Shown: positions 8,472 to 17,897 of the stretch, one piece after another | Layout: the number at the start of each line of letters is the position of its first letter | How positions within the stretch are numbered: the stretch's first letter is position 1 | From: JAKPAM01 sp047601745 | Lineage (GTDB): Bacteria; Pseudomonadota; Gammaproteobacteria; Burkholderiales; Burkholderiaceae_E | Assembly: GCA_047601745.1 (NCBI GenBank) | Contig: JASGIS010000001.1 | Location: 372,001-436,000, forward strand | Direction: 5' to 3' | Length of the DNA: 64,000 nt | Position numbers and translations under genes: made by a program | The notes under the pieces: generated by a model | Told to the model about the DNA's origin: nothing | Seen by the model: only the letters and a program-made list of their open reading frames with translations | Databases searched by the model: none

Positions 8472-10175
8472 TCACGCCTGCTGCGCGCGTTCGCGGGTTT
8501 CTTCTTCGACCAGATCCTTCTTGGACAGCTTGCCGACGGCCGTCTTCGGCAGCGCATCACGGAATGCCAGGCCGTGCACCATCTCGTGCTTGCCCAGCTT
8601 GTCCTTCAGGAACGCCTGCAACTGCGCGAGCGTGAACGGCTCGGCGCCCGGCTTGAGCGCGATGAACGCCTTCGGCGACTGGCCGCGATAAGGATCGGGC
8701 ACGCCGATCACCGCGACCTCGTGCACGTCCGGATGCTGGTAGATCGCCTCTTCGAGCACGCGCGGGTAGACGTTGTAGCCGCTGCACAGCAGCATGTCCT
8801 TCGTGCGGTCGACGATGTAGACGAAGCCTTCGTCGTCCATGTAGCCGACGTCGCCGGTGCGGAAGAAGCCGTCGAAGGTCATGCTCTCGGCGGTCGCCTC
8901 GGGCTTGTTCCAGTAACCCTTCATCACGTTCGGACCCTTGATGCACAGCTCGCCCTTCTCGCCGATCGGCACGTAGCGCGACGGGTCGTCCAGGTCGAGC
9001 ATCCGGATCGTGACGCCCGGATGCGGGATGCCGCAGGATCCCGGCTTGCGCTTGCCGTTGGGCGGCGAGAACGTGCCGGTCGGCGAGGTCTCGGTCATCC
9101 CCCAGCCCTCGGCCAGCCAGGTACCGGTCACCTCGTTGAAGCGCTGCCCGACTTCGACCGGCAGCGGCGCGCCGCCGGAATTGCACAGCTTGAGCGAGTG
9201 CAGATCGTGGTTCGGCGTCTCGGGATCGCCGATCAGCGCGGTGAACATCGTCGGCACGCCGCAGAACAGCGTCAGCTTCTTGTCGGCGATGTCTCGCAGC
9301 GCGGCCTTCGGATCGAAGCGCACGTGCTGGACGATCATCGCGGCGACCCGCACGCCCAGCAGCAGGTTGACGGTGAACGCGTAGATGTGGAACGGCGGCA
9401 GCACGGCCAGCGTGCGCTCGTTGCCCATCTCGAGCACCGGCGGCGTCCCGAACTGCGTGATCACCACCTGCTCGCAGGCCGCGGTCAGGTTCGCGTGCGT
9501 CAGCATCGCGCCCTTCGGCAGGCCGGTCGTGCCGCCGGTGTACTGCAGCACGGCGATCGCGTCGGCGGGATCAGCGACCGGATGCGGCGTGTACCGCCCG
9601 TCGTTGTCGATCAGGTCGGCGAAGCGCACGTGATGGTCGTCGACGGGGATCTCGACGGTCTCGCCCTTGGCCTTCATCTGCGCGGCGACCGTCTCGGGCG
9701 CGCCGCTCATCTCGGCGACGTTGCCGACGATCAGCTTCTTGAGCCGCGTCTTGCCGAGCATCGCGGCCATCTGCGGATACAGCGAACCCATGTCGAGCGT
9801 GATCAGGAAATCGGTCCGGCTGTCCTCGATCTTGTGCTCGAGCACCTTGGCGGCATCCAGCGGCGAGTAGTTGACGACCGTCCCGCCGGCCTGCAGCACG
9901 GCGAACACGCAGACCAGGTAGTGCGGCGTGTTGGGCAGAAACAAGCCGACGTGTACGCCCGGCCCGACGCCGAGCGTCTGCAGCCCCTTGGCCGCGCGAT
10001 CGACCATCGCGCCCAGCTCGCGATAAGTGAGCTGCCTGCCCATGAAGTCGATCGCCGGCCGGTCCGGATAGTTGGCGACGGTATCGGCCAGCACCTGCTG
10101 CACGGCCGTCGGTTCGATCGGTGCGTCCCATCGCACGCCGGCCGGATACGAGGCCAGCCACGGTGTGTCGTTCAT
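8472..10175 (-). CDS. long-chain-type acyl-CoA ligase (AMP-binding)
   Basis: A 567-residue adenylate-forming enzyme activating a carboxylic acid to its CoA thioester with ATP. The phosphate loop YTGGTTGLPKGA, GWGMTETSP, the hinge-region FRTGDVGYMDDEGF and the C-terminal catalytic Lys in KTAVGKLSKKDL are all present, so it should be active. Length and motifs resemble FadD-type ligases, but related enzymes take short, branched or aromatic acids. In context it would act on the acid released by the amidohydrolase encoded next. It belongs to the leftward operon. Confidence 0.9.
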   Translation of the reverse strand: MNDTPWLASYPAGVRWDAPIEPTAVQQVLADTVANYPDRPAIDFMGRQLTYRELGAMVDRAAKGLQTLGVGPGVHVGLFLPNTPHYLVCVFAVLQAGGTVVNYSPLDAAKVLEHKIEDSRTDFLITLDMGSLYPQMAAMLGKTRLKKLIVGNVAEMSGAPETVAAQMKAKGETVEIPVDDHHVRFADLIDNDGRYTPHPVADPADAIAVLQYTGGTTGLPKGAMLTHANLTAACEQVVITQFGTPPVLEMGNERTLAVLPPFHIYAFTVNLLLGVRVAAMIVQHVRFDPKAALRDIADKKLTLFCGVPTMFTALIGDPETPNHDLHSLKLCNSGGAPLPVEVGQRFNEVTGTWLAEGWGMTETSPTGTFSPPNGKRKPGSCGIPHPGVTIRMLDLDDPSRYVPIGEKGELCIKGPNVMKGYWNKPEATAESMTFDGFFRTGDVGYMDDEGFVYIVDRTKDMLLCSGYNVYPRVLEEAIYQHPDVHEVAVIGVPDPYRGQSPKAFIALKPGAEPFTLAQLQAFLKDKLGKHEMVHGLAFRDALPKTAVGKLSKKDLVEEETRERAQQA

Positions 10176-10265
10176 TTATCGGTCTCCATCATCGTTCTAA
10201 CCGCGTCTCGCATTCCTGATCGCCCGCGACGCATCGGGAGATCGAGCCGGTAGCCGGCGATCCGC

Positions 10266-11342
10266 CTACTGGATCGTCGCGCCCGAATCCTTGACGACCT
10301 TGGCCCACCGCGTCAATTCCGCGTCGATGTGCGCGCCGAACGCGGCCGGCGTCGAGCCGACCATCTCGTAACCGTGGCCGGACAACTGGTCGCGCACCTC
10401 GGGCTGCTTGACGGCCTCGGCGATCGCCTGGCTGACGCGCTCGACGATCGCCGGCGGCGTGCCGGCCGGCGCGAGCATCCCGTACCAGCCCTCGACGACG
10501 AAGTCGGCGACGCCGGTCTCCTTGACCGTCGGCACGTCGGGCAGCACCGCCGAGCGCTTCGAGCCGGTGACGGCCAGCGGCGCGAGCTTGCCCGAACGGA
10601 TCTGCGGCAGCGACGTCGACAGCGAATCGAACATCACGCCGACCTCGCCGCCCATCATCGCCGTCACGGCCGGGCTGCTGCCCTTGTACGGTACGTGGGT
10701 CATCTTGATGCCGACCATCGAATCGAACAGCTCGACCGCCAGGTGGCTGGTATTGCCGTTGCCGGCCGACGCGTACGTGATCTTGCCCGGCTCGGCCTTG
10801 GCGGCCTGCACGAGCTGCGTCAGCGTCTTCACCTCGGGCAGCGCCGGACTGGCGACGATGACCAGCGGCAGCGTGGCCACCAGCGACACCGGCGCGAAGT
10901 CCTTGCGCGTGTCATACGGCAGCTTGCTGTACATCGACGGATTGATCGTGTGCGCGGCCAGCACCATGATGTACGTGTAGCCGTCGGGCTTGGCGCGCGC
11001 CAGCAACTGCGTGGCGATCGTGCCGCCGGCGCCGGCCCGGTAGTCGAGCAGCACCGGCTGGCCGAACTTCTCGTGCAGCTTCTGCGACAACGGCCGCGCC
11101 AGCATGTCGGCGCTGCCGCCCGGCGGATAAGGGATCAGGATCGTGATCGGACGCGACGGGAACGGCTCCTGCGCCAGCGCCGGAGCGGCCGCCGCGCCGA
11201 CGAACCCCAGCACCCCGACGGCGGCCAGGCCCGCCATCCGCCGACGCAGCACGGCGCGGCGGCCGAGCGGGACCGACGGACATCGCGGCGCAGACACCGA
11301 CAGGGAAGGCGACGAAGGATCGAAGCGATCGGACGCAGGCAT
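10266..11342 (-). CDS. Bug-family periplasmic solute-binding protein
   Basis: A 358-residue protein of the Bug / tripartite tricarboxylate receptor type. The start ATG at 11342 has AGGAGA about ten bases upstream. An Arg-rich leader and hydrophobic segment end in ALAQ, and the mature part begins EPFPSRPITILIPYPPGG, the family hallmark, with the ligand-loop motif AGAGGTIATQ. Bug proteins bind carboxylates or other small molecules in the periplasm. No TctA/TctB membrane genes are nearby, so it is an orphan receptor that must share a membrane partner, signal, or feed the MFS permease of the same operon. Confidence 0.92.
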   Translation of the reverse strand: MPASDRFDPSSPSLSVSAPRCPSVPLGRRAVLRRRMAGLAAVGVLGFVGAAAAPALAQEPFPSRPITILIPYPPGGSADMLARPLSQKLHEKFGQPVLLDYRAGAGGTIATQLLARAKPDGYTYIMVLAAHTINPSMYSKLPYDTRKDFAPVSLVATLPLVIVASPALPEVKTLTQLVQAAKAEPGKITYASAGNGNTSHLAVELFDSMVGIKMTHVPYKGSSPAVTAMMGGEVGVMFDSLSTSLPQIRSGKLAPLAVTGSKRSAVLPDVPTVKETGVADFVVEGWYGMLAPAGTPPAIVERVSQAIAEAVKQPEVRDQLSGHGYEMVGSTPAAFGAHIDAELTRWAKVVKDSGATIQ

Positions 11343-11547
11343 CTGCGGGGGTCTCCTGGCATGGAATGGCGATGGCGCCGGGCGGCGCAGACGCCAGCGT
11401 AACACCGACGCCGGTCCCCCCGAAAACGGCCCGCGGCGGCGGACCGGCGCGCGCCGGCCGGCTCCCCTGGCCCCGGCCCCCGACTCCCCGGCGGCATCGG
11501 ACGAGCGCGACCGGCCCGCCGCCGGTGATGCCCGGCGCGCGCCGTCG

Positions 11548-13224
11548 CTAAGCGGCGGTCGGCTCGGCCACCGGCTCGACGCGCGACGACGCGCCCTTGC
11601 CGTCGCCGAGGATCCACTGCGCGGCCTTCTCGGCGATCATCAGCGTCGGGCTGCAGGTATTGCCGCTGGTGATCGTCGGCATCACGCCGGCGTCGATCAC
11701 GTGCAGGTTGTCGATGCCGATGACCTTGAGCCGCGCGTCGACGACCGCCATCGGATCGTCGGGCAAACCCATCTTCGTCGTGCCGACCGGATGGAAGATC
11801 GTCGTCGCGATGTCGCCGGCCAGGCGCGCCAGGTCCTCGTCGGACTCGTACTGCACGCCGGGCTTCAGCTCGCTGGGCCGGTAGCGGCTCAGCGCCGGCT
11901 GCGCCATGATCCGCCGCACGACGCGCAGGCTGTCGGCCGCGACCTGGCGATCTTCGTCGGTCGACAGGTAGTTCGGCGCGATCGCCGGCGCCTGCGTGAA
12001 ATCCGGGCTCTTGATCTGGACGGTGCCGCGGCTGCCGGGACGCAGGTTGCAGACGCTGGCCGTGATCGCCGGATACGTGTGCAGCGGCTCGCCGAACGCG
12101 TCGAGCGACAGCGGCTGCACGTGGAACTCGATGTTCGGAAAACGATAGGCATCGGACGTGCGCGTGAACGCGCCGAGCTGCGACGGCGCCATGCTCATCG
12201 GGCCGGACCGGCGCAGCAGGTATTCGAGACCGATCGACAGCTTGCCGCGCATCGTCGAGGCCAGCGCGTTCAGCGTGCGGCCGCCGTCCACCGAATAGAC
12301 GGTGCGGATCTGCAGGTGATCCTGCAGGTTGGCGCCGACGCCGGGCAGGTCGCGCACGACGTCGATGCCATGGCGGCGCAGCAGCGCCGCCGGCCCGACG
12401 CCGGACAGTTGCAGCAGTTGCGGCGAGCCGATGGCCCCGGCGCACAGCAGCACGCCGCGCGTGGCCTTGACCACGCGCCGGCTGCCGGCGACGACGACTT
12501 CGACGCCGCTGCACACGGTCCGGCCGTCGGCGCCCGTCTCGAACAGCAGCCGCGACGCCTGCGCGCGCGTCCACAGCGTGAAGTTCTTGCGCGCCATGCA
12601 GGTCGGCCGCAGGAAGGCCTTGGCCGTGTTCCAGCGCCAGCCGCCCTTCTGGTTGACCTCGAAATAGCCGACGCCTTCGTTGGTGCCGACGTTGAAATCG
12701 CTGGTGCGCGGGATGCCGGCCTGCTCGGCGGCGTCGGCGAACGCATCGAGGATCTCCCAGTGCAGCCGCTGCTTCTCGACGCGCCACTCGCCGGACGCGC
12801 CGTGCAGCGCCGACGGACCGCCGTGGTAGTTCTCGTGCGCCTTGAAATAAGGCAGCACGTTGCGCCAGTTCCAGCTCTCGTCGCCGAGCAGTTCGGCCCA
12901 GTGGTCGTAGTCGGCGGACTGGCCGCGCATGTAGATCATGCCGTTGATGCTCGAGCAGCCGCCCAGCGCCTTGCCGCGCGGATAACGCAGCGTGCGTCCG
13001 TTCAGCCCGGCATCCGGCTCGGTCTGGTACAGCCAGTCGGTCCGCGGATTGCCGATGCAGTACAGGTAGCCGACCGGGATGTGGATCCACGGATGATTGT
13101 CGGAACCGCCGGCTTCGAGCAGCAGCACTCGGCGCGTCGGGTCGGCGGTCAGTCGGTTGGCCATCAGCGCGCCGGCGGTGCCGGCGCCGACCACCACGTG
13201 GTCGAAACTTAGTGTCTCTGTCAT
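11548..13224 (-). CDS. GMC-family FAD-dependent alcohol dehydrogenase
   Basis: A 558-residue glucose-methanol-choline oxidoreductase oxidising a primary alcohol or related group. The FAD-binding VVGAGTAGALMANRL lies near the N terminus, the GMC signature RGKALGGCSSINGMIYMRG near residue 90, and the C-terminal FHPVGTTKMG and GNTCSPT supply the usual active-site His and Asn. Alcohol and choline dehydrogenases of this type act on aliphatic or aromatic alcohols. The start used opens MTETLSFDHVV; the frame remains open upstream. It is the first gene of the leftward operon and is divergent from a LysR gene, its probable regulator. Confidence 0.9.
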   Translation of the reverse strand: MTETLSFDHVVVGAGTAGALMANRLTADPTRRVLLLEAGGSDNHPWIHIPVGYLYCIGNPRTDWLYQTEPDAGLNGRTLRYPRGKALGGCSSINGMIYMRGQSADYDHWAELLGDESWNWRNVLPYFKAHENYHGGPSALHGASGEWRVEKQRLHWEILDAFADAAEQAGIPRTSDFNVGTNEGVGYFEVNQKGGWRWNTAKAFLRPTCMARKNFTLWTRAQASRLLFETGADGRTVCSGVEVVVAGSRRVVKATRGVLLCAGAIGSPQLLQLSGVGPAALLRRHGIDVVRDLPGVGANLQDHLQIRTVYSVDGGRTLNALASTMRGKLSIGLEYLLRRSGPMSMAPSQLGAFTRTSDAYRFPNIEFHVQPLSLDAFGEPLHTYPAITASVCNLRPGSRGTVQIKSPDFTQAPAIAPNYLSTDEDRQVAADSLRVVRRIMAQPALSRYRPSELKPGVQYESDEDLARLAGDIATTIFHPVGTTKMGLPDDPMAVVDARLKVIGIDNLHVIDAGVMPTITSGNTCSPTLMIAEKAAQWILGDGKGASSRVEPVAEPTAA

Positions 13225-13330
13225 TGTCGTGTCCTCGCGTGCGGGTGCCCGATCGGTCGCGACCATTGTGGCGCAGCGCCGACGCAGCGACCAGTGAGTT
13301 TGCGAAAGCCCTGATATAAGCTGTGCAAAT
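13225..13330. promoter_or_regulatory. divergent LysR/GMC promoter region
   Basis: This 106-bp gap between two divergent starts must hold both promoters. An interrupted dyad TTTGC (13299-13303) and GCAAA (13325-13329), spaced 21 bp, touches the LysR start and brackets a TATAAG hexamer. It is a candidate site for autoregulation. The assignment is inference from layout. Confidence 0.45.
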
Positions 13331-14251
13331 ATGAGACCCGTGGCCGATCTCCAACTGCTGCGCACGTTCGTCGCGATCGCCCGCTCGGGCAGCCTGTCGG
13401 CGGCCTCGCGGCGGCTGCATCTGAGCCAGCCCGCGCTCAGCCTTCAGCTCAAGGCGCTGACGGGCCAGACCGGGCTGGCGCTGTTCAGCCGCAAGGCGCG
13501 CGGCCTGCAGTTGACGGCCGAAGGCGGCGCGCTGTTGCCGCATGCGCAGCGCGTGCTGGCCAGCGTCGACGACTTCAACGCCGCGGTCGGCCGGCTGCAC
13601 CGGACGCTGCGCGGCACGCTGCGGATCGGCACGATCCTCGATCCGCCGTTCATCCGGCTCGGCGCGTTCCTGAAGCGGCTGGTCGAGATCGCGCCGCAGG
13701 TCGAGATCGAATGCGCGCAGGCGATGAGCGGTACGGTGCTCGACCTGGTCCGGGACGGCGCGCTGGACGTCGGCTTTCATCTGCAGACCAGGGACGAACC
13801 GGCCGATCCGGCGATCGCGTCGACGCGGCTGATCGATTTCTCGTATTTCGTCGTCGCGCCGCCGGGCTGGGAGAGTGCCGTGCACGGGCGCGACTGGGCC
13901 GGGCTGGCCGAACTGCCGTGGCTGGCGACGCCGGCGCAGTCCGCGCATCACCGGCTGCAGGCACGGCTGTACGGGCCCGGTTCGCTGACCGGACTGACGC
14001 CGCGCCGGGTCGCGCGGGTCGACCAGGAAGCGACGATGACCGATCTGGTGAAGTCCGGTGTCGGACTATCGCTGATGCGCGATTCGATCGCGCTGGCCGA
14101 GAGCCAGGCGCACGGGCTGGTGATCGCCGATCAGGTCAGCCTCGCGTGCTCGCTGCATTTCGTGCACCAGGCGGCGCGGTGCGACGATCCGGTCATCGCG
14201 ACCGCGCGCCAGGCGCTGGCGGGAGCATGGGAAACGCCGGTCGACGGCTGA
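13331..14251 (+). CDS. LysR-family regulator of the catabolic operon
   Basis: A 306-residue LysR-type regulator. The winged helix-turn-helix fills residues about 5-65 with GSLSAASRRLHLSQPALS, followed by the effector-binding half of periplasmic-binding fold. It is divergent from the GMC oxidoreductase gene with 106 bp between the starts, the classical arrangement for a LysR protein controlling its neighbour. The inducer is probably the substrate or an intermediate of the leftward operon. There is no obvious ribosome site; the ATG follows an AT-rich GCAAAT. Confidence 0.88.
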   Translation: MRPVADLQLLRTFVAIARSGSLSAASRRLHLSQPALSLQLKALTGQTGLALFSRKARGLQLTAEGGALLPHAQRVLASVDDFNAAVGRLHRTLRGTLRIGTILDPPFIRLGAFLKRLVEIAPQVEIECAQAMSGTVLDLVRDGALDVGFHLQTRDEPADPAIASTRLIDFSYFVVAPPGWESAVHGRDWAGLAELPWLATPAQSAHHRLQARLYGPGSLTGLTPRRVARVDQEATMTDLVKSGVGLSLMRDSIALAESQAHGLVIADQVSLACSLHFVHQAARCDDPVIATARQALAGAWETPVDG

Positions 14252-14286
14252 TCGCTCGCCGCCCGCGCATCGATTCGACGCCGCTG

Positions 14287-14928
14287 TCAGCCCTTGTCCG
14301 GCGCGCCGTCACGCAGCTTGTGGCGCAACTGGGCCCAGCGCTCGCCGATCTCGTTCTTCCAGCCGTCGAACTTCTCGCGCCATTCGTCCTTCTGGCGCTC
14401 GCGCAGCACCCGGCGCGCCTCGGTGACCGCGGCCTCCTGCGCGTCCTTGACGGCATCGACCTCGGCCTGCACGGCGGCGGCGGGTCTGCGCAGCACGACG
14501 GCATTCATCTGGGTGGCGATCCCGTCGATCACTTCGACGGCCGGTTCGCGCGCCAGCACCAGCAACGCCGTCGCGCCGGCCGGCACGGCCACGCCCATCT
14601 GTTCGAGCAGCGCCACCCGCGCCTCGGTGGCGTCGAGCGACCAGGCGCCGCCGAGCAGCGCGCCGGACAAACCGCCTAGCAGCACGCCCAACGGGCCGCC
14701 GAGCACGCCGATCAACGCGCCGAGCAGGCTGCCGTCGATCGAGCCGCTGGCCGTGGCGCCATCACCGAAGCCATCCTTGATGCGCAACGTACCGTCCGGC
14801 TGGCGTTCGACGACCGCGGCCGACGCGATGTCGACGCGGCCGGCCAGACCGGCCTGCTTGATCTCGCTGAGCGCCTGATAGGCGAGGGCTTGTTGATCGA
14901 ATGACAACAGGATGACGTTCGCTTCCAT
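14287..14928 (-). CDS. DUF1269 membrane-associated protein
   Basis: A 213-residue protein opening MEANVILLSFDQQALAYQAL, with GGGAGCC before the ATG. The central Gly-rich hydrophobic block (about residues 65-92, LLGALIGVLGGPLGVLLGG) and the following charged helices fit DUF1269, a family of unknown function found in many GC-rich bacteria. The last 60 residues are highly charged (RRVLRERQKDEWREKF) and probably coiled. It converges with the LysR gene, whose stop is 35 bp away. Confidence 0.8.
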   Translation of the reverse strand: MEANVILLSFDQQALAYQALSEIKQAGLAGRVDIASAAVVERQPDGTLRIKDGFGDGATASGSIDGSLLGALIGVLGGPLGVLLGGLSGALLGGAWSLDATEARVALLEQMGVAVPAGATALLVLAREPAVEVIDGIATQMNAVVLRRPAAAVQAEVDAVKDAQEAAVTEARRVLRERQKDEWREKFDGWKNEIGERWAQLRHKLRDGAPDKG

Positions 14929-15065
14929 CGGGCGGCTCCCTGATCGTTGAGTGATGATCGTCCGATATGCGGTACCGCGGCCGAACCCTGGCGGCGATGC
15001 GCGACCGGATCCCTGCCTGGTCGACGCCATCGCCGGAACATTTCAGTCCCGGCTCAGCGCGAGGA

Positions 15066-15392
15066 TCAGCCCACGTACGGGTTGTCGGGCGAGGTGATCG
15101 GCAGCTTGTGCGACAGCGCGCGGTCGCGCTCGGCCTTCACTTCGGCGCGGGTCTTGTGCGATTCGACTTCGGGCGCGTTGGCGACGCGGTCTTCCGGGTA
15201 TTGGCCGGGCACGATGTGCGTGCTGGCCTCATAGGCGCGACGTTCGGCCTGGACCTGCGCGCGCGTCACCGTCGAGGCGAACGGTTGCTGGTTCCACGGC
15301 ACCTGCTCGTCGACCAGTTCACCGGCGTGGACGGCACCGACACCGACGGTCAGCAGGGTTCCCAGGGCAATGGCAGCGAATTTGGATGACAT
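15066..15392 (-). CDS. DUF4148 exported protein
   Basis: A 108-residue protein opening MSSKFAAIALGTLLTV, with AAGGAG well placed before the ATG. The signal peptide ends at VHA/G. The mature part has two copies of the TRAQVQAE / TRAEVKAE pattern (about residues 43 and 82) and a Pro/Asn-containing end (ITSPDNPYVG), typical of DUF4148 proteins, which are abundant in Burkholderiales and unknown in function. It stands alone, 137 bp from its neighbour. Confidence 0.85.
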   Translation of the reverse strand: MSSKFAAIALGTLLTVGVGAVHAGELVDEQVPWNQQPFASTVTRAQVQAERRAYEASTHIVPGQYPEDRVANAPEVESHKTRAEVKAERDRALSHKLPITSPDNPYVG

Positions 15393-15547
15393 CGAGGACT
15401 CCTTGTTCTTCGTGAGTTCGGGCAGCGATGTGCTGTGCGATGTCGAAATTCTATGCCTCGGCAACTATTGCCGAAATGCGAAAACCGGCAACCTGAGGTT
15501 TCCTGAAACCCGCCAGAAGACGCGGACGATCCGTCAAAACGCAAGCG

Positions 15548-15606
15548 GCGGCGGATGCGCGAACCCGCCGGCCCGCGGACGCGCGAACCGGCCAACCCGC
15601 GGATGC
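15548..15606. repeat. imperfect 22-24 bp GC repeats
   Basis: About 2.7 imperfect copies of a unit reading GCGGAYGCGCGAACC, lying directly behind the 3' end of the broken LysR gene. Placement at a gene end matches the other short arrays in this window. Confidence 0.6.
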
Positions 15607-15614
15607 GCCGCCCG

Positions 15615-15948
15615 TCAGCGCATCGCCGCCCCGTAGACGGCGGCGGTGTCGGCGATCATCACTCGCGACTGCCATGGCCTGCCCGTCGCGATCGCCGGCT
15701 CCAGGTATCGCGCCCACAACGCCGGCAGCGCGTAGTTGCCGATCGTGGTGCTCGCGCCGACGCGAACCGACGCGGCCTGCGCATCGGCATCGAGCACGAC
15801 GCGCGCGAGCGCGGCCGCTTCGTCGAGCAGGGCCGGCGCGCGCGGCAGCAACGCCTGGCCGTTGCCGTTCAACGACAGCCGCCTGCCGACGCGATCGAAC
15901 AAACGCAGCGACAGCAGGCGCTCGAGTTCGTTGATGGCCGTGCTGCGG
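15615..15948 (-). pseudogene. LysR-family gene remnant (YeiE-like)
   Basis: Reading leftwards, STAINELERLLSLRLFDRVG, a block opening RRLSLNGNGQALLPRA and the start of the effector domain (VRVGASTTIGNYALPALWARY) are clear LysR sequence. The first 35-40 residues (helix 1 and most of the helix-turn-helix) are missing, and a stop at 15615 removes most of the effector domain, leaving about 110 of the usual 300 residues. Upstream, the same frame passes into sequence that reads on the other strand as the end of a YeiH-type transporter. A functional product is very unlikely. Confidence 0.75.
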
Positions 15949-16090
15949 GCCACGGCGATGGCCGCGCTCGGCGCATCGACGCGGGTGCAGGCGATCCGCC
16001 AGGCGGGTGTGCGTCCGCTGGCGCTGGCCACGCTGCTGTTCGCGTGGCTGGTGGCGGGCGGCGCGCTGATCAATCGGCCGGAGCGTCTGC
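15949..16090 (+). pseudogene. 3' remnant of a YeiH-type exporter gene
   Basis: The forward frame reads ATMAALGASTRVQAIRQAG and then RPLALATLLFAWLVAGGAL, which looks like the last 40-50 residues of the YeiH (UPF0324) putative sulphate exporter family. The other roughly 300 residues are absent and no family-typical stop follows. In E. coli yeiH lies next to the LysR gene yeiE. Here the two truncated genes abut head to head, as expected from one deletion that removed both 5' ends and the shared promoter. Confidence 0.6.
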
Positions 16091-16132
16091 TACGATGGGC
16101 GCCACCCGAGGCGCCCTCCGGAGGAGACACTG

Positions 16133-17767
16133 ATGAGCAGCCCATTGCCCGACCCCACGCGCGCCTATTGGCCCGCCGACACCTCCGAGCCGATCGTCGA
16201 TCTCAGCAGCGGCGCGGCGTTGCGCCGCTCGGCCGGCCGGCCCCCCGATCGCACGGCCCTGGTCGAAATCGTCCCAACCGGGATGCCATCGCTAAGCGGC
16301 GCGTCGGACACGGCCCGGCGCTGGACTTATGCGCAGTTGCTGGCCGAGGCCGAACAATGCGCGCGCTGGCTGGGCACGCGCTTCGAACCCGGCGAGCGGA
16401 TCTGCGTGTGGGCGCCGAACCTGCCCGAGTGGATGATCCTGCAGTACGGCGTCGCGCTGGCCGGCATGGTCCTGGTGACCGCCAATCCGGCCCTGCGCGC
16501 GCCCGAACTCGCTTATGTGCTGCGCCAGTCGCGCTCGCGCGCGATCTTCCACACCGCGGCCTTTCGCGGCACCGACATGAGCGCGATCGTGCGCGAGGTG
16601 GCCGGCGACTGCTGGACGTTCTGCTTCGCCGACTGGGATCGCGTGGTGCGCGCCCATGACGGCGACGGCGCGCTGCCCGACGTCGATCCCGGCTCGCCGG
16701 CCCAGATCCAGTACACGTCGGGCACCACCGGCGATCCGAAGGGTGCGTTGCTGCATCACCGGGGCCTGGTCACGAACGCCAGCCTGGTCGCGCGGCGGGC
16801 GCACGTCGACCGGTCGGTGATGATCAGTCCGATGCCGCTGTTCCACACCGGCGGATCGGTGCTCAGTTCGCTCGGCGCGGTCGTCACCGCCTCGACCCTC
16901 GTGCTGCCGCTGCTGTTCGACCCCGAACTGATGCTGCAGGCCATCGAGCGCGAGCGTTGCGATTTCGCATCCGGCGTGCCGACCATGCTGTTCGCGATGC
17001 TCGAGGTCCAGCAGCACAAGCGCTACGACCTCGATACGCTGCGCACGACGCAGACCGGCGGCGCGCCGGTCCCTCCCGAGCTGCTGCGGCGTGTCGAGAC
17101 CGCGTTCGGCTGCGATCTGCTGGCCGTGTACGGCGAGACCGAAGCCAGCCCGGTCATCACCCAGACCGCGCCCGAGGACGGCTTCGAGGACAAGAGCGAA
17201 ACCGCCGGCCGGCCCCTGCCCCAGGTCGAGGTGCGGATCGCGGATCCGTCGACCAACGAGGTCCTCGCGGTCGGCGCCCAGGGCGAGATCCAGGCGCGCG
17301 GCTACCAGGTCATGATCGAGTACTTCGACAAGCCGCAGGCCACCGCCGACACCGTCACGCCCGACGGCTGGCTGCGCACCGGCGATCTCGGCACGATGGA
17401 CGCACGCGGCTACGTGAAGGTCACCGGGCGGCTCAAGGACATGATCATCCGCGGCGGCGAGAACATCTACCCGGCCGAGATCGAGGCCCGGCTCATCGAG
17501 CATCCGAAGATCGTCCAGGCGGCGGTCTTCGGCGCGCCCGATCCGCGGTGGGGCGAGATCGTCTGCGCGGTGCTCCAGTGGCGCGAAGGCCAGGCGCCCA
17601 CGGTGGGCGAGCTGCGCGAGCATCTGGCAAGCAGCCTATCGCCGCAGAAGATGCCGGCGCGCTGGCTGGCCTGCACCCATCTGCCGCTGACCGGCTCGGG
17701 CAAGATCCAGAAGTTCCGGCTGCGCGAGATGCTGGCCGAAGGAGCGCTGACGCCGCTGGCGGATTGA
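16133..17767 (+). CDS. acyl-CoA synthetase (AMP-binding)
   Basis: A 544-residue adenylate-forming ligase with a strong ribosome site (GGAGGAGA) before the ATG. It shows YTSGTTGDPKGA, the YGETEASP motif, GWLRTGDLG, the RGGENIYPAEIE loop and the catalytic Lys in TGSGKIQKFRL, so both half-reactions should be intact. Similar proteins activate medium-chain, aromatic or cinnamic acids; the substrate cannot be chosen here. It sits directly behind the LysR/yeiH scar and has no obvious operon partner; an esterase gene converges on it 130 bp downstream. Confidence 0.88.
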   Translation: MSSPLPDPTRAYWPADTSEPIVDLSSGAALRRSAGRPPDRTALVEIVPTGMPSLSGASDTARRWTYAQLLAEAEQCARWLGTRFEPGERICVWAPNLPEWMILQYGVALAGMVLVTANPALRAPELAYVLRQSRSRAIFHTAAFRGTDMSAIVREVAGDCWTFCFADWDRVVRAHDGDGALPDVDPGSPAQIQYTSGTTGDPKGALLHHRGLVTNASLVARRAHVDRSVMISPMPLFHTGGSVLSSLGAVVTASTLVLPLLFDPELMLQAIERERCDFASGVPTMLFAMLEVQQHKRYDLDTLRTTQTGGAPVPPELLRRVETAFGCDLLAVYGETEASPVITQTAPEDGFEDKSETAGRPLPQVEVRIADPSTNEVLAVGAQGEIQARGYQVMIEYFDKPQATADTVTPDGWLRTGDLGTMDARGYVKVTGRLKDMIIRGGENIYPAEIEARLIEHPKIVQAAVFGAPDPRWGEIVCAVLQWREGQAPTVGELREHLASSLSPQKMPARWLACTHLPLTGSGKIQKFRLREMLAEGALTPLAD

Positions 17768-17897
17768 GTCCGGGCCCGCGCCGCGGCGCGCTACGGCACA
17801 CCACGCGACGGCCTGCGACGGCACGCCGCGCCAACCGCGCCGGCCGCGCCAGCCGCTCCCGGGCCGGCGGCGGACGGCCGATCGAAGCGCAGCGCGA

